Positions 24,546 through 32,670 of a DNA stretch of 64,000 bases are shown one piece after another; the first letter of the stretch is position 1, and every line of letters starts with the position of its first letter. The translations under genes and the position numbers were made by a program. The notes under the pieces are model-generated. The model ran no database searches, was not told the origin of the DNA, and saw nothing but the letters and a program-made list of their open reading frames with translations. Source of the stretch: Bacillota bacterium (GTDB lineage: Bacteria > Bacillota > Clostridia > Lachnospirales > Lachnospiraceae); assembly GCA_023423335.1 (NCBI GenBank), contig JAFAFU010000030.1, forward strand, positions 186,001-250,000. The letters are read 5' to 3'.

Positions 24546-25574
24546 CTACCTTTGATCAAATTTGATACTTCCCTTGCCGCCGCTGCTGCGGACTTCTGCC
24601 ATGGCACCGTTCACCATGGTAAATTGAGGCGGTTTATGCCCGATATCCGCTTCCAAAATGATAGGCAGATTAAGCTCGCCTAAAACCGAAAGGACCGCTT
24701 CCTCATAGCCGGTATCCGTATAGGTTCGAAACATCGCCGGTCTCCCGAAAATGAAGCCGGAGGCATACCGGAACCAGCCGGCCTCTTTGAGCTGCCATAG
24801 TCCCCGTACCATTGCTTCACTACTCAGATCAAAGCTTTCCAGAAACCAGAGAATCCCATCCTGTTTATATTTATTTATGAACTCCTTCGTTTTGTCAAAC
24901 CTGGTTCCGATCAGATTAAGTAATACATCCAGACATCCTCCCAAAGCCCTTCCCGCAAATACAAGCTCTTCCTGTGTCCTTTGACCGGACGGACAGATAC
25001 TCCTCCACTCCACCGGCTTTGTAAGCTCAAAGCTCTCCAGCCCGGTTATCTTCTCCAGATGTCCATCCTGGTAAAGGTCAAAGCTGGACTGCCGGATATC
25101 CTGTCCCTCCAGAATCCTCACACAATTTAACAGGGAGGGATGCCACTGCTCCATGCCGAAGGTGCTGAAATTATAGGTGTAAAGCGTTGCCACATCAAGA
25201 TTCGTTGTTATTGTATACGTAAGACCGGTTGTGTCGGAGTAACCCTGTACCCATTTGGGGTCGGCTTTCAGCCCGGTAAAATCCACATGGGACAGCATCT
25301 CCATCAGAAAATCTCCACCGCAGGCGGCAATTACCGCACGGACCTCCTGATTACGGAACAGCTCCATTAATTCCCTGGCACGGGTAGGTCCATCCGAGCT
25401 TCTTCCCTTATGGCAGGTATGGACGTTCTCCGTTACTAAAACCGGATAGCCGAGTTCATTAAAATGCCGGATCCCGCTCTCAAGAGCCGCCTGATCCGCT
25501 GCCGTTTCATAGCCGGCCGAGACTGCTGTCACGCCGATGGTATCACCACTTTGAAGATATGAAGGATAAATCAT
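24546..25574 (-). CDS. S66 family peptidase (LD-carboxypeptidase/MccF-like)
   Basis: This 342-residue cytoplasmic enzyme has the S66 triad: Ser113 in GYSDTT, Glu in WFLESFD and His in ADIGHKPPQ. The start MIYPSYLQSGDTIGVTAVSAG is typical. Family members either trim the tetrapeptide of recycled murein (LdcA) or cut acyl-adenylate antibiotics such as microcin C (MccF). The long mid-region favours MccF-like members, but I cannot decide. Downstream is the LTA-synthase-like gene. Confidence 0.85.
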   Translation of the reverse strand: MIYPSYLQSGDTIGVTAVSAGYETAADQAALESGIRHFNELGYPVLVTENVHTCHKGRSSDGPTRARELMELFRNQEVRAVIAACGGDFLMEMLSHVDFTGLKADPKWVQGYSDTTGLTYTITTNLDVATLYTYNFSTFGMEQWHPSLLNCVRILEGQDIRQSSFDLYQDGHLEKITGLESFELTKPVEWRSICPSGQRTQEELVFAGRALGGCLDVLLNLIGTRFDKTKEFINKYKQDGILWFLESFDLSSEAMVRGLWQLKEAGWFRYASGFIFGRPAMFRTYTDTGYEEAVLSVLGELNLPIILEADIGHKPPQFTMVNGAMAEVRSSGGKGSIKFDQR

Positions 25575-25697
25575 AATTACTACTCCTATGTCACTGAGGT
25601 TTTGATAGGAAGCAAAACTTCCTCTACCGGTCAGTATACCATCTCAGGAATAATTTATCAATAGAAAGGGTATAGGCTGCTGACTATTATGGCACAG

Positions 25698-25770
25698 GAT
25701 ACAGGAAGCTCCATATGCTTCCCGTACCACAGTTAGTATCTGAGGGAAGTATATGGAGCCTCCTGTATTC
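25698..25770. repeat. Long imperfect inverted repeat
   Basis: Arms of about 26 bp (25698-25723 and 25744-25770) with a few mismatches flank a 20-base loop. There is no T-run on either strand, so it is not an obvious terminator. It lies between the S66 peptidase and csoR genes and could be a small palindromic mobile remnant or a structured RNA. Confidence 0.6.
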
Positions 25771-25804
25771 GAAAGGTATCTATGCAACAGTGCTTGGGAT
25801 CAGA

Positions 25805-26068
25805 TTATTTGGATAGTTTATCAATAATACTCCGGATTTCCTCCAGTTTTTCGGTTGTATTCCCTGTCTCAACCGCTTCTCTGACACAGAAATCAATATG
25901 ACCGTGCAATACCTCTTGATTTACCTTTTTTAATATGGCTTCCGTAGCCATAATCTGATTCGAGATATCGATACAATACCGGTTCTCCTCTATCATGTTC
26001 AGAATACCATCAATCTGTCCTCTGGCTGTCTTTAGTAATCTGCTGACCTTGGCCTTATCCGCCTGCAT
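25805..26068 (-). CDS. CsoR/RcnR/FrmR-family metal or thiol-sensing repressor
   Basis: This 87-residue all-helical protein has the family signature: RARGQIDGI-like start (KTARGQIDGILNMIEE), then Cys32 in RYCIDIS, His in LHGHIDFC and Cys in the same segment. The Cys-His-Cys set points to Cu(I) sensing, or persulfide sensing if the His is not used. No copper pump or chaperone is nearby, so its regulon is probably elsewhere. A CsoR-like operator lies just upstream, so it represses itself. The start is fixed by AGGAAGGAAGAAATT. Confidence 0.85.
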   Translation of the reverse strand: MQADKAKVSRLLKTARGQIDGILNMIEENRYCIDISNQIMATEAILKKVNQEVLHGHIDFCVREAVETGNTTEKLEEIRSIIDKLSK

Positions 26069-26104
26069 AATTTCTTCCTTCCTATCTGCTGTTCTGATTT
26101 ACAA

Positions 26105-26163
26105 TCCACACCCCAGGGGGGTGTATACAATTGTATCTTAGTACAGATACCGGCTGATGTCAA
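26105..26163 (-). promoter_or_regulatory. csoR promoter and CsoR-type operator
   Basis: Minus strand: -35 TTGACA (26158-26163), 17 bp, -10 TAAGAT (26135-26140), then directly downstream a GC-rich dyad on the minus strand, TACACCCCCCTGGGGTGT, at about 26108-26127. C-tract/G-tract dyads flanked by TA are the known form of CsoR-family sites. Confidence 0.8.
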
Positions 26164-26208
26164 TGGGTATCTTTGGTCTTTCGATCAGAATATCGGGAAT
26201 AAGTCAGC

Positions 26209-27423
26209 CTACAGGTTTTTCATCCTTTCAATCGCTTCCAGGGTGTTTTCGTAGGTGCCAAAAGCCGTCAGACGAAAATACCCCTCACCGCTGGGACCGA
26301 AGCCGGAGCCCGGCGTCCCCACTACATTTACTTTGTTTAACAAAAGATCAAAGAATTCCCAGCTGGTCATACCCTTCGGAGTCTCCATCCAGATGTACGG
26401 AGCATTCACGCCGCCGGATACCCGGAAACCTGCTGACAAAAGTCCTTCCCGGATGACCTTGGCATTCTTCATATAATAATCGATCTGCTCCCCGGTCTGT
26501 TTCCTGCCCTCCGGAGTATAGACAGCCGCACCGGCAGCCTGGATGATATAGGGCGCTCCGTTAAACTTAGTGCCGTGGCGTCTTGCCCAAAGGCTGTTCA
26601 AGGACACATCACCGCATTTTAACTCCTTTGGAATTACCGTAAAGCCAAGTCTGGTTCCGGTGAAACCGGCATTCTTGGAGAAGCTGCGGATCTCAATGGC
26701 ACAGGTCTTCGCCCCCTCGCATTCGTAGATCGTATGGGGTACATCCTCCTCTGAAATATATGCTTCATAGGCAGCGTCATAAATAATGACCGCTCCAACC
26801 TTATTCGCATAATCCACCCATCTCTGGAGTTCATCCTTCGTAACCGCAGAACCGGTCGGATTATTGGGGAAGCACAGATAGATGATATCCGGCTGCTCCT
26901 TCGGAAGCTCGGGTGCAAAATGATTCTCTTTCGTACAGGGCATATAGATTACATTGGTCCATCTCCCCAGATCCTGCAGATACTCCCCCGTCCTGCCGGC
27001 CATTACGTTAGAATCCACGTATACCGGATAAACGGGATCACAAACCGCGATCTTACAGTTCACATCAAAAATCTCCTGGATATTGCCGGAATCGCTCTTT
27101 GCACCGTCACTGACAAAAATCTCATCTAACTCTATGGTTACACCCCTGGTTTTATAATCATGCTCAGCAATCGCCTGGCGCAAAAAATCATATCCTAAAT
27201 CCGGAGCATACCCCTTGAAGGTCTCCTTCCCCGCCATCTCATCTACAGCGGAATGCAGGGCATCGATGATTGAAGATGCCAGAGGAAGCGTTACATCGCC
27301 GATACCAAGACGGATAATCTTCTTATCCGGGTTCGCTGCGGTAAATTCTCTGACCTTCCTTCCAATCGTGGAGAACAGATAGCTTCCAGGCAGCTTTAAA
27401 TAATTTTCATTAATTTTATACAT
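26209..27423 (-). CDS. dapL: LL-diaminopimelate aminotransferase
   Basis: This 404-residue class I/II PLP aminotransferase starts MYKINENYLKLPGSYLFSTI. The PLP lysine lies in SFSKNAGFTGTRLGFT, and CFPNNPTGSAVTKDELQ and DPVYPVYVDSNVMAGRTGEY (shown as DPVYPVYVDSNV) match DapL. It converts tetrahydrodipicolinate and glutamate directly to LL-DAP, bypassing the succinylase or acetylase steps of lysine/murein synthesis. The product is the substrate of DapF, encoded 150 bp upstream. The start has no strong ribosome binding site visible. Confidence 0.96.
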   Translation of the reverse strand: MYKINENYLKLPGSYLFSTIGRKVREFTAANPDKKIIRLGIGDVTLPLASSIIDALHSAVDEMAGKETFKGYAPDLGYDFLRQAIAEHDYKTRGVTIELDEIFVSDGAKSDSGNIQEIFDVNCKIAVCDPVYPVYVDSNVMAGRTGEYLQDLGRWTNVIYMPCTKENHFAPELPKEQPDIIYLCFPNNPTGSAVTKDELQRWVDYANKVGAVIIYDAAYEAYISEEDVPHTIYECEGAKTCAIEIRSFSKNAGFTGTRLGFTVIPKELKCGDVSLNSLWARRHGTKFNGAPYIIQAAGAAVYTPEGRKQTGEQIDYYMKNAKVIREGLLSAGFRVSGGVNAPYIWMETPKGMTSWEFFDLLLNKVNVVGTPGSGFGPSGEGYFRLTAFGTYENTLEAIERMKNL

Positions 27424-27571
27424 AATCTATGTCCCAAGCCTTTCCATAATTTAAGGTATCAATTTCCTATTTATATCAAACTTTAGCCATATTCACCAGT
27501 TTTAGAATTATCTTACCTGCACTAACGTTTATGCTGCCGTTTTACAGCAGGGAGGAAAGCCCTGATCCGGC

Positions 27572-28405
27572 TTACCCCGGATAGTTTCCTTCAAATACCG
27601 TGACTGCCGGGCCTGTCATGTATACGGTATCTTCCTTCTCATCATATCGAATCGTAAGCTCTCCGCCCAATAAGGATACCGTTACTGCATGATCCGTATA
27701 TCCGTTCAGGATACAGGCCATTACACTGGCACAGGCACCGGTTCCGCAGGCCAGGGTCTCCCCGGAACCCCGTTCCCAGACACGCATATCGATATGGCTC
27801 CTGTCTGTCACATGGACAAACTCCGTATTCACCCGTTCGGGGAACAGTTCATGGTGTTCAAACAGCGGTCCCAGCTTCTCAATCGGAACTGCTTTGGTAT
27901 CCGGAACAAAAACCACCGCGTGAGGATTTCCCATGGAGACGCAGGTAATGGCATACTCCCCGCCGTCTATCATAAGGGGCTCATTTACCAGTATGTCCTT
28001 TTCCGAGGCCACCGGGATTAAGGAAGGCTTCAAAATCGGGCTTCCCATATTGACAGTAACGAAGGTTACCTCTCCATCCTCCACCGTCAGCTCCAGCTTT
28101 TTAATTCCTCCGAGGGTTTCGATCCCTAGCTGTTTCTTATCCGTCAACCCCTTATCATAAACATATTTTGCGACACACCTGATTCCGTTGCCGCACATCT
28201 GTGATCTGGAGCCGTCATAATTATACATATCCATGAAGAAATCCGCTTTATCCGAAGGCCGGATCAGAATTAAGCCATCGGAACCGATTCCAAAATGCCG
28301 GTCACTGACCTTCCTGGCTGTTTCCGGTATATCTTCAATTAATTCTTTGGTGCAATCCACATAGACATAGTCATTCCCGCAGCCCTGCATTTTTGTAAAT
28401 TTCAT
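27572..28405 (-). CDS. dapF: Diaminopimelate epimerase
   Basis: This 277-residue enzyme starts MKFTKMQGCGNDYVYVDC. The two catalytic Cys are in MCGNGIRC and ACGTGAC. It makes meso-DAP from LL-DAP. The start at 28405 is chosen because GGAGAGAAAT precedes it; an upstream frame to 28417 is not supported. The gene follows the ANTAR regulator by 33 bp, so it may be co-transcribed with nitrogen genes. Confidence 0.97.
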   Translation of the reverse strand: MKFTKMQGCGNDYVYVDCTKELIEDIPETARKVSDRHFGIGSDGLILIRPSDKADFFMDMYNYDGSRSQMCGNGIRCVAKYVYDKGLTDKKQLGIETLGGIKKLELTVEDGEVTFVTVNMGSPILKPSLIPVASEKDILVNEPLMIDGGEYAITCVSMGNPHAVVFVPDTKAVPIEKLGPLFEHHELFPERVNTEFVHVTDRSHIDMRVWERGSGETLACGTGACASVMACILNGYTDHAVTVSLLGGELTIRYDEKEDTVYMTGPAVTVFEGNYPG

Positions 28406-28438
28406 ATTTCTCTCCATTCTGCCGGTAAAGCCTTTCTT

Positions 28439-28987
28439 TTATGGGTAAAACATTTTTAAAACCATCTCTGCCATCTCAACCAAATTCGTTCCGCTGTCCA
28501 TGCTGTTTTTCTGCAGATAACGATGAGCCTCTTCCTCGGTCATATTATTGCGGTCTATCAGTATCAGTTTCGCCTTTTCAATAATCGCTTTTTCCTCTTC
28601 CGATCTTACCTTCGGTTTATCCCTATCCTTCTTTTTTCTCCGTTGGTATTGATACGACATCATTTGAAGAGTGTTGATCAAATCATGCGTCTTTATCGGC
28701 ATGGGCAAACAGACGATGTTATTATCCTGGCAATACTCCAGCTTCTCCGGGGAAGCTACCAGAAGCATCTCAAACCCCTTTGGCAGATAGTTATTCAATT
28801 CACTGTAATGCATATCTGAAAACCGGTATCCGCAAACTACAATTCCCTCATCCAGGTTATTGGCCAGGCCGATCACCTGAGCTCCCAGAGTACAAGGATC
28901 ACTCACGTGATATCCGGATCTGGATATTACGTTTTTGATACCGGTGGCATCCTCCAGTTTGGGAAATCCTACAATGATGCTAAACAA
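28439..28987 (-). CDS. ANTAR-domain RNA-binding antiterminator
   Basis: This 182-residue protein has a receiver-like N-terminal domain (about 1-115) without the usual acidic phosphorylation triad. A charged linker (RRKKKDRDK) and a C-terminal ANTAR domain (about 128-182, EEKAIIEKAKLILIDRNNMT and EEEAHRYLQKNSMDSG) follow. ANTAR proteins bind paired RNA hairpins in leaders and prevent termination. Its place between glnA and dapF fits nitrogen control, and hairpins precede glnA and gltB. The start is TTG at 28987, supported by GGAGGTG 7 nt upstream. Confidence 0.88.
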   Translation of the reverse strand: MFSIIVGFPKLEDATGIKNVISRSGYHVSDPCTLGAQVIGLANNLDEGIVVCGYRFSDMHYSELNNYLPKGFEMLLVASPEKLEYCQDNNIVCLPMPIKTHDLINTLQMMSYQYQRRKKKDRDKPKVRSEEEKAIIEKAKLILIDRNNMTEEEAHRYLQKNSMDSGTNLVEMAEMVLKMFYP

Positions 28988-29085
28988 ATCTGTTCACCTC
29001 CGATCCTATATAATATTCGGCCTATGAGAAGGCTTATGCTTCCCAAAAACCGGTTTATTAAATCACAGATTCCGAGATGAAACAT

Positions 29086-30417
29086 CTAGAAGCGGTAAAG
29101 ATACTGGTCAATTTCCCATTGGGTCACCTGAGTGCGGTAAATACTCCACTCTTCTTTCTTTGCCTCGATATATTTCTTGCTGATGTGTTCGCCCAGAACA
29201 TTTTTAATAAATTCACTCTGTTCCAGACAACTGATGGCTTCAATCAGATTCTCCGGGAGACTCTCAACTCCCATGGCTGCCCTCTCTTCTCCTGTCAGGT
29301 TATAGATATTCCGATCCACACTTTCCGGGGGCAGCAGCTTATTCTTGATACCATCCAGGCCTGCGGCGAGGCAGACCGCCAGAGTCAGATAAGGATTGGC
29401 GGAAGGGTCGGGACAACGCAGCTCCAGCCTGGTTGCATGCCCCCTGCCTGCCGGTATCCGGATTAAGGGACTGCGGTTTCCTGCCGACCAGGCAATGTAA
29501 ACCGGTGCCTCATAGTTGGGTACCAGACGTTTATAGGAATTCACCAGCGGATTGGTGATTGCTGTCATACTCTTCATATGCTTTAAGATACCTGCAATAA
29601 AATGATAAGCCTCCATGCTCAAGCCCAGCTTTCCCTCCGGATTATCAAAGATATTCTTACCATCCTTCCTCAGGGACATATTCACATGCATTCCGGAACC
29701 ATCCACACCGTATTTCGGCTTTGGCATAAAGGTGGCATGCAGGCCATGGCGCTTTGCAATCGTACGGGCAACCAGCTTGAAGGTCATAATATTATCCGCA
29801 GTCGTGAGTGCGTCATCATATTTTATGTCTATTTCATGCTGTGCCGGAGCTACTTCATGATGGGAGGCCTCTATACATAAGCCCATATCCTCCAGAGTCA
29901 GGACCATATCACGTCTGGCATTTTCCCCGAGATCCAGGGGGCCGAGGTCAAAATATCCTGCTCTCTCATGGGTTTCTGTCGTAGGCTGACCGCTGTCCTC
30001 CATATGGAACAGGAAGAACTCCAGCTCAGGACCTACATCGAAGGTGTATCCCATCGCCTCCGCTTCCTTAATGGTGTTCTTCAGAATGTATCTGGGATCT
30101 CCCGGAAACGGCTTACCATCCACACCATAGACATCACAGATTAATCTGGCCACCTTACCCTGCTGCGGTCTCCAGGGAAATGTTACATAGGAATCCAGGT
30201 CCGGATGCAGGAACATATCGGATTCTTCAATTCTGGCAAAGCCCTCGATGGAAGAACCGTCAAACATACATTCATTATTTAATGCCTTATCCAGCTGACT
30301 CGTCGTTATTGCCAGATTTTTCAGATTTCCGAACATGTCCGTGAATTGAAGACGTATAAACTCCACGTCATCCTCTTCCACCATTCGGATAATATCCTGT
30401 TTTGTATAATGCTTCAT
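29086..30417 (-). CDS. glnA: Glutamine synthetase, type I
   Basis: This 443-residue enzyme has MFDGSSIEGF, VGPELEFFLF, the metal/glutamate region HEVAPAQHEIDIKYDD, GSGMHVNMSL and RIPAGRGHATRLELR. It makes glutamine from glutamate and ammonia using ATP, and feeds GltB. The length is that of the GSI-alpha type of Firmicutes, which is controlled by feedback rather than adenylylation; I see no Tyr adenylylation motif of the beta type. The ATG at 30417 has AGGGAG 8 nt upstream; the frame extends to a GTG at 30426. Promoter and leader hairpin precede it. Confidence 0.97.
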   Translation of the reverse strand: MKHYTKQDIIRMVEEDDVEFIRLQFTDMFGNLKNLAITTSQLDKALNNECMFDGSSIEGFARIEESDMFLHPDLDSYVTFPWRPQQGKVARLICDVYGVDGKPFPGDPRYILKNTIKEAEAMGYTFDVGPELEFFLFHMEDSGQPTTETHERAGYFDLGPLDLGENARRDMVLTLEDMGLCIEASHHEVAPAQHEIDIKYDDALTTADNIMTFKLVARTIAKRHGLHATFMPKPKYGVDGSGMHVNMSLRKDGKNIFDNPEGKLGLSMEAYHFIAGILKHMKSMTAITNPLVNSYKRLVPNYEAPVYIAWSAGNRSPLIRIPAGRGHATRLELRCPDPSANPYLTLAVCLAAGLDGIKNKLLPPESVDRNIYNLTGEERAAMGVESLPENLIEAISCLEQSEFIKNVLGEHISKKYIEAKKEEWSIYRTQVTQWEIDQYLYRF

Positions 30418-30448
30418 ATCCACCACTCCCTATTCTTTTATTATAAAA

Positions 30449-30524
30449 GGGCAAAAAAAGTACGTCCTGGTACTTCTTTGCCCATATTACTACGATAATA
30501 CCCTATGGACAGTTCATTTGTCAA
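30449..30524 (-). promoter_or_regulatory. glnA promoter and 5'-terminal attenuator hairpin
   Basis: Minus strand: -35 TTGACA (30519-30524), 18 bp, -10 TATTAT (30495-30500). The expected start of transcription is about 5 nt before a strong hairpin (30449-30483), with arms GGGCAAA/TTTGCCC and AAGTAC/GTACTT and a six-base loop CAGGAC, followed by TTTTAT. It looks like a terminator at the very beginning of the message, and hence an attenuator, possibly read by the ANTAR protein encoded downstream. Confidence 0.72.
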
Positions 30525-30640
30525 CACGAAAAAACCATCCGAAAAACCGTTCTTCCATCCGATTTTACAGCATTCAATTCTATATTATATGTCATTTTTC
30601 CTTCAAACAATCTTCTTGATACAAATTTTTCATGATCCCG

Positions 30641-31765
30641 TTATGCCTTCAGACTGCGTGAATATAAACCGATCAGATCCTCCCTGGTCGGAATGATCCT
30701 GGAATTCTGGATATTCTTGGCCTGGATTGCTATCCCGGAATATTGTATGATTTCATCCTCATTCAGCTGTTCTCTGTCCCCTAAAAGTACTTGGAATAAG
30801 TTTTCGAATTCCTCCAGAGTATCTAATTTCATGGCGCTTAAAATCTTTTGTACGGTTTTGCTATCCCCCTGATCTGCGTATCGAAGAAAGCTTGGCAGCA
30901 GAAGAGCATTTGCTCTGCCATGGTCGATATTTTTAAAATAGGTCAGCGAATATCCCATGGAATGAACCGCAGTCGTCCCGGTATGGGCTATGACTATGCC
31001 GGCCAGCATAGAGCCGTACAGTAATTTCTCCCTGGTCGCCGCCGGCAGAAAGCCGCACCTGTTCCTATACTCCGGATTGTTTAAATCGGCCAGGCCCTCC
31101 GCAATGTTTTGAATGCTTTCCTGCGCAATAGCATCTGTCACCTGAGACGCACGAACAGACAGCATCCCCTCCACCGCATGGGACAGGGCATCCAACGCCG
31201 TATTCACTGTAGTTATATAGGGCATATCCTTCATATAAGCCGCATCCAGGAAAGATATCCGGGGAAAAAGGACAGGATCCGCAACACTGGTCTTGGTCTG
31301 GGCCTTATCATTGGTCAGGATGGAATAGGGAGTTACTTCGGAGCCGGTTCCTGCAGTCGTAGGTACCATAATCAGCGGAAGCGCCTGTCTCTTATATTTC
31401 CCGGCAAACAGCTCCTCTTCACTCACCTCCTGGACCGCTAACAGTGCAATGGCTTTCGCCGCATCCATCGGAGAGCCTCCTCCGATTCCGATGATCATAT
31501 CCACCTGGTTTTGCTTCGCAAGCTCCGCTCCCCGATAGACGCATTCAATCGTCGGATTACTCATAACCTTATCATAGATCACATAGGATAAACCCGCTTC
31601 GTCCAGGGTATCCGTCACGTCCTTTAATGATCCGTTATTCTTAGCGGAATGTGCTCCGGTTACCAGCATAGCCCTGCTGCCTGTTTCCTTAATCAATGCG
31701 GCATTTCCGCAAATGCAATCCTTGCCCATAATAACCTTTGTAGGCATATAGAAATTAAGCTCCAT
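30641..31765 (-). CDS. Iron-containing (type III) alcohol dehydrogenase
   Basis: This 374-residue enzyme starts MELNFYMPTKVIMGKDCI. The NAD(P) motif GIGGGSPMDAAK and the metal ligand set are visible: Asp and His in ALDALSHAVEG, His in GIVIAHTGTTAVHSMG and His in NIDHGRANALLLP. It reduces aldehydes or oxidises alcohols, probably as a fermentative or detoxifying enzyme. It is transcribed alone from its own promoter (TTGACA 31835-31840, 16 bp, TATAAT 31813-31818). Confidence 0.92.
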   Translation of the reverse strand: MELNFYMPTKVIMGKDCICGNAALIKETGSRAMLVTGAHSAKNNGSLKDVTDTLDEAGLSYVIYDKVMSNPTIECVYRGAELAKQNQVDMIIGIGGGSPMDAAKAIALLAVQEVSEEELFAGKYKRQALPLIMVPTTAGTGSEVTPYSILTNDKAQTKTSVADPVLFPRISFLDAAYMKDMPYITTVNTALDALSHAVEGMLSVRASQVTDAIAQESIQNIAEGLADLNNPEYRNRCGFLPAATREKLLYGSMLAGIVIAHTGTTAVHSMGYSLTYFKNIDHGRANALLLPSFLRYADQGDSKTVQKILSAMKLDTLEEFENLFQVLLGDREQLNEDEIIQYSGIAIQAKNIQNSRIIPTREDLIGLYSRSLKA

Positions 31766-31812
31766 ATTATGTCCTCCTATTGTGTGATGTGAATGAACTT
31801 ACTTATTCAATT

Positions 31813-31840
31813 ATTATACAGGCAATTACCCTGATGTCAA
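31813..31840 (-). promoter_or_regulatory. Promoter of the iron alcohol dehydrogenase gene
   Basis: Minus strand TTGACA (31835-31840), 16-bp spacer, TATAAT (31813-31818). Confidence 0.7.
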
Positions 31841-31889
31841 TATAAGTGATACAAACTTATCCATATGGTGCAAATATAGTTATTTTAAG

Positions 31890-31918
31890 TTGAATTTTGC
31901 GGTTACATGTAATATACT
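31890..31918 (+). promoter_or_regulatory. Promoter of the PilZ gene at 31948
   Basis: Plus strand TTGAAT (31890-31895), 17-bp spacer, TATACT (31913-31918), 30 bp before the TTG start. Confidence 0.65.
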
Positions 31919-31947
31919 TACACTAGTATTGTGTTGGGGGTGCGATC

Positions 31948-32619
31948 TTGCGGATCGAACAAATTACAATCGGCGGCGATATGGAGCTCGAAGTAAAATA
32001 CAGCGGGCATTCCATGTCCTTCCGCAGCGAAATTATCGGTATCAAGGGCAATTCCATACTGGCAAAAACCATCAAGGTGAACGATCAAACCATTGGTTTC
32101 TCTGATAAATGCCGTCTGAATTTTTTATATAAATCTGAGGGCAAGCTTTTTATATGGGAAAATGTATCCGTCAAGCTGGTAAAGTATGACGGTGAGATAT
32201 GTCATAAGATCGATCTCTTTGGAGAAGGAAAATCATATAACCGCAGGGATTCTTACCGGATGTATGTCGGTGAGGACATGCCCTTATATGTGAACTCCGC
32301 CTCCGGTCCGACCGCCTTATCCGTTCTTGTAAAGGATATCAGTGAGACGGGTGTGGCTTTTATCACGAAGGAGGAGCTCGATATCGACCGTACCTTCCGT
32401 TTTAAGCTGAAGGACAATATCACTATCATCAGTCTGTCCGGTGTCATTGTCCGAAAGGAATTTCTTCCGAATTTGAGTGCCTACCTCTATGGCTGCAAGT
32501 TCAATGAGAAAAATGATAAATTAGGAAGGTACATTGCAAAAAAGCAGGGCGAACAGCTGAGAAAGAAGTCCGCGCCTGTTCTTTCCAAGGATCGGAATAA
32601 GGATCGGAATAAAAAATAA
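31948..32619 (+). CDS. YcgR-like PilZ-domain protein
   Basis: This 223-residue protein has an N-terminal beta domain (about 1-95) like the YcgR N-terminal domain, followed by a PilZ domain (about 98-205). The c-di-GMP motifs are NRRDSYRM (about 99) and DISETGVAF (about 132). The tail is basic and contains a short tandem repeat (DRNKDRNK). It likely slows motility or alters the envelope in response to c-di-GMP. A TTG start at 31948 is supported by GGGGGTG 5 nt upstream. Confidence 0.85.
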   Translation: MRIEQITIGGDMELEVKYSGHSMSFRSEIIGIKGNSILAKTIKVNDQTIGFSDKCRLNFLYKSEGKLFIWENVSVKLVKYDGEICHKIDLFGEGKSYNRRDSYRMYVGEDMPLYVNSASGPTALSVLVKDISETGVAFITKEELDIDRTFRFKLKDNITIISLSGVIVRKEFLPNLSAYLYGCKFNEKNDKLGRYIAKKQGEQLRKKSAPVLSKDRNKDRNKK

Positions 32620-32623
32620 TATG

Positions 32624-32663
32624 AAAACCGGAGGGGCTGTTACATAACAGCTCCTCCGGTTTT
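32624..32663. terminator. Bidirectional terminator between PilZ and oxidoreductase genes
   Basis: Arms of about 18 bp, AAAACCGGAG with GGCTGTTA and its complement, with A/T runs at both ends, so it can end both convergent transcripts. Confidence 0.85.
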
Positions 32664-32670
32664 GCTTCGC

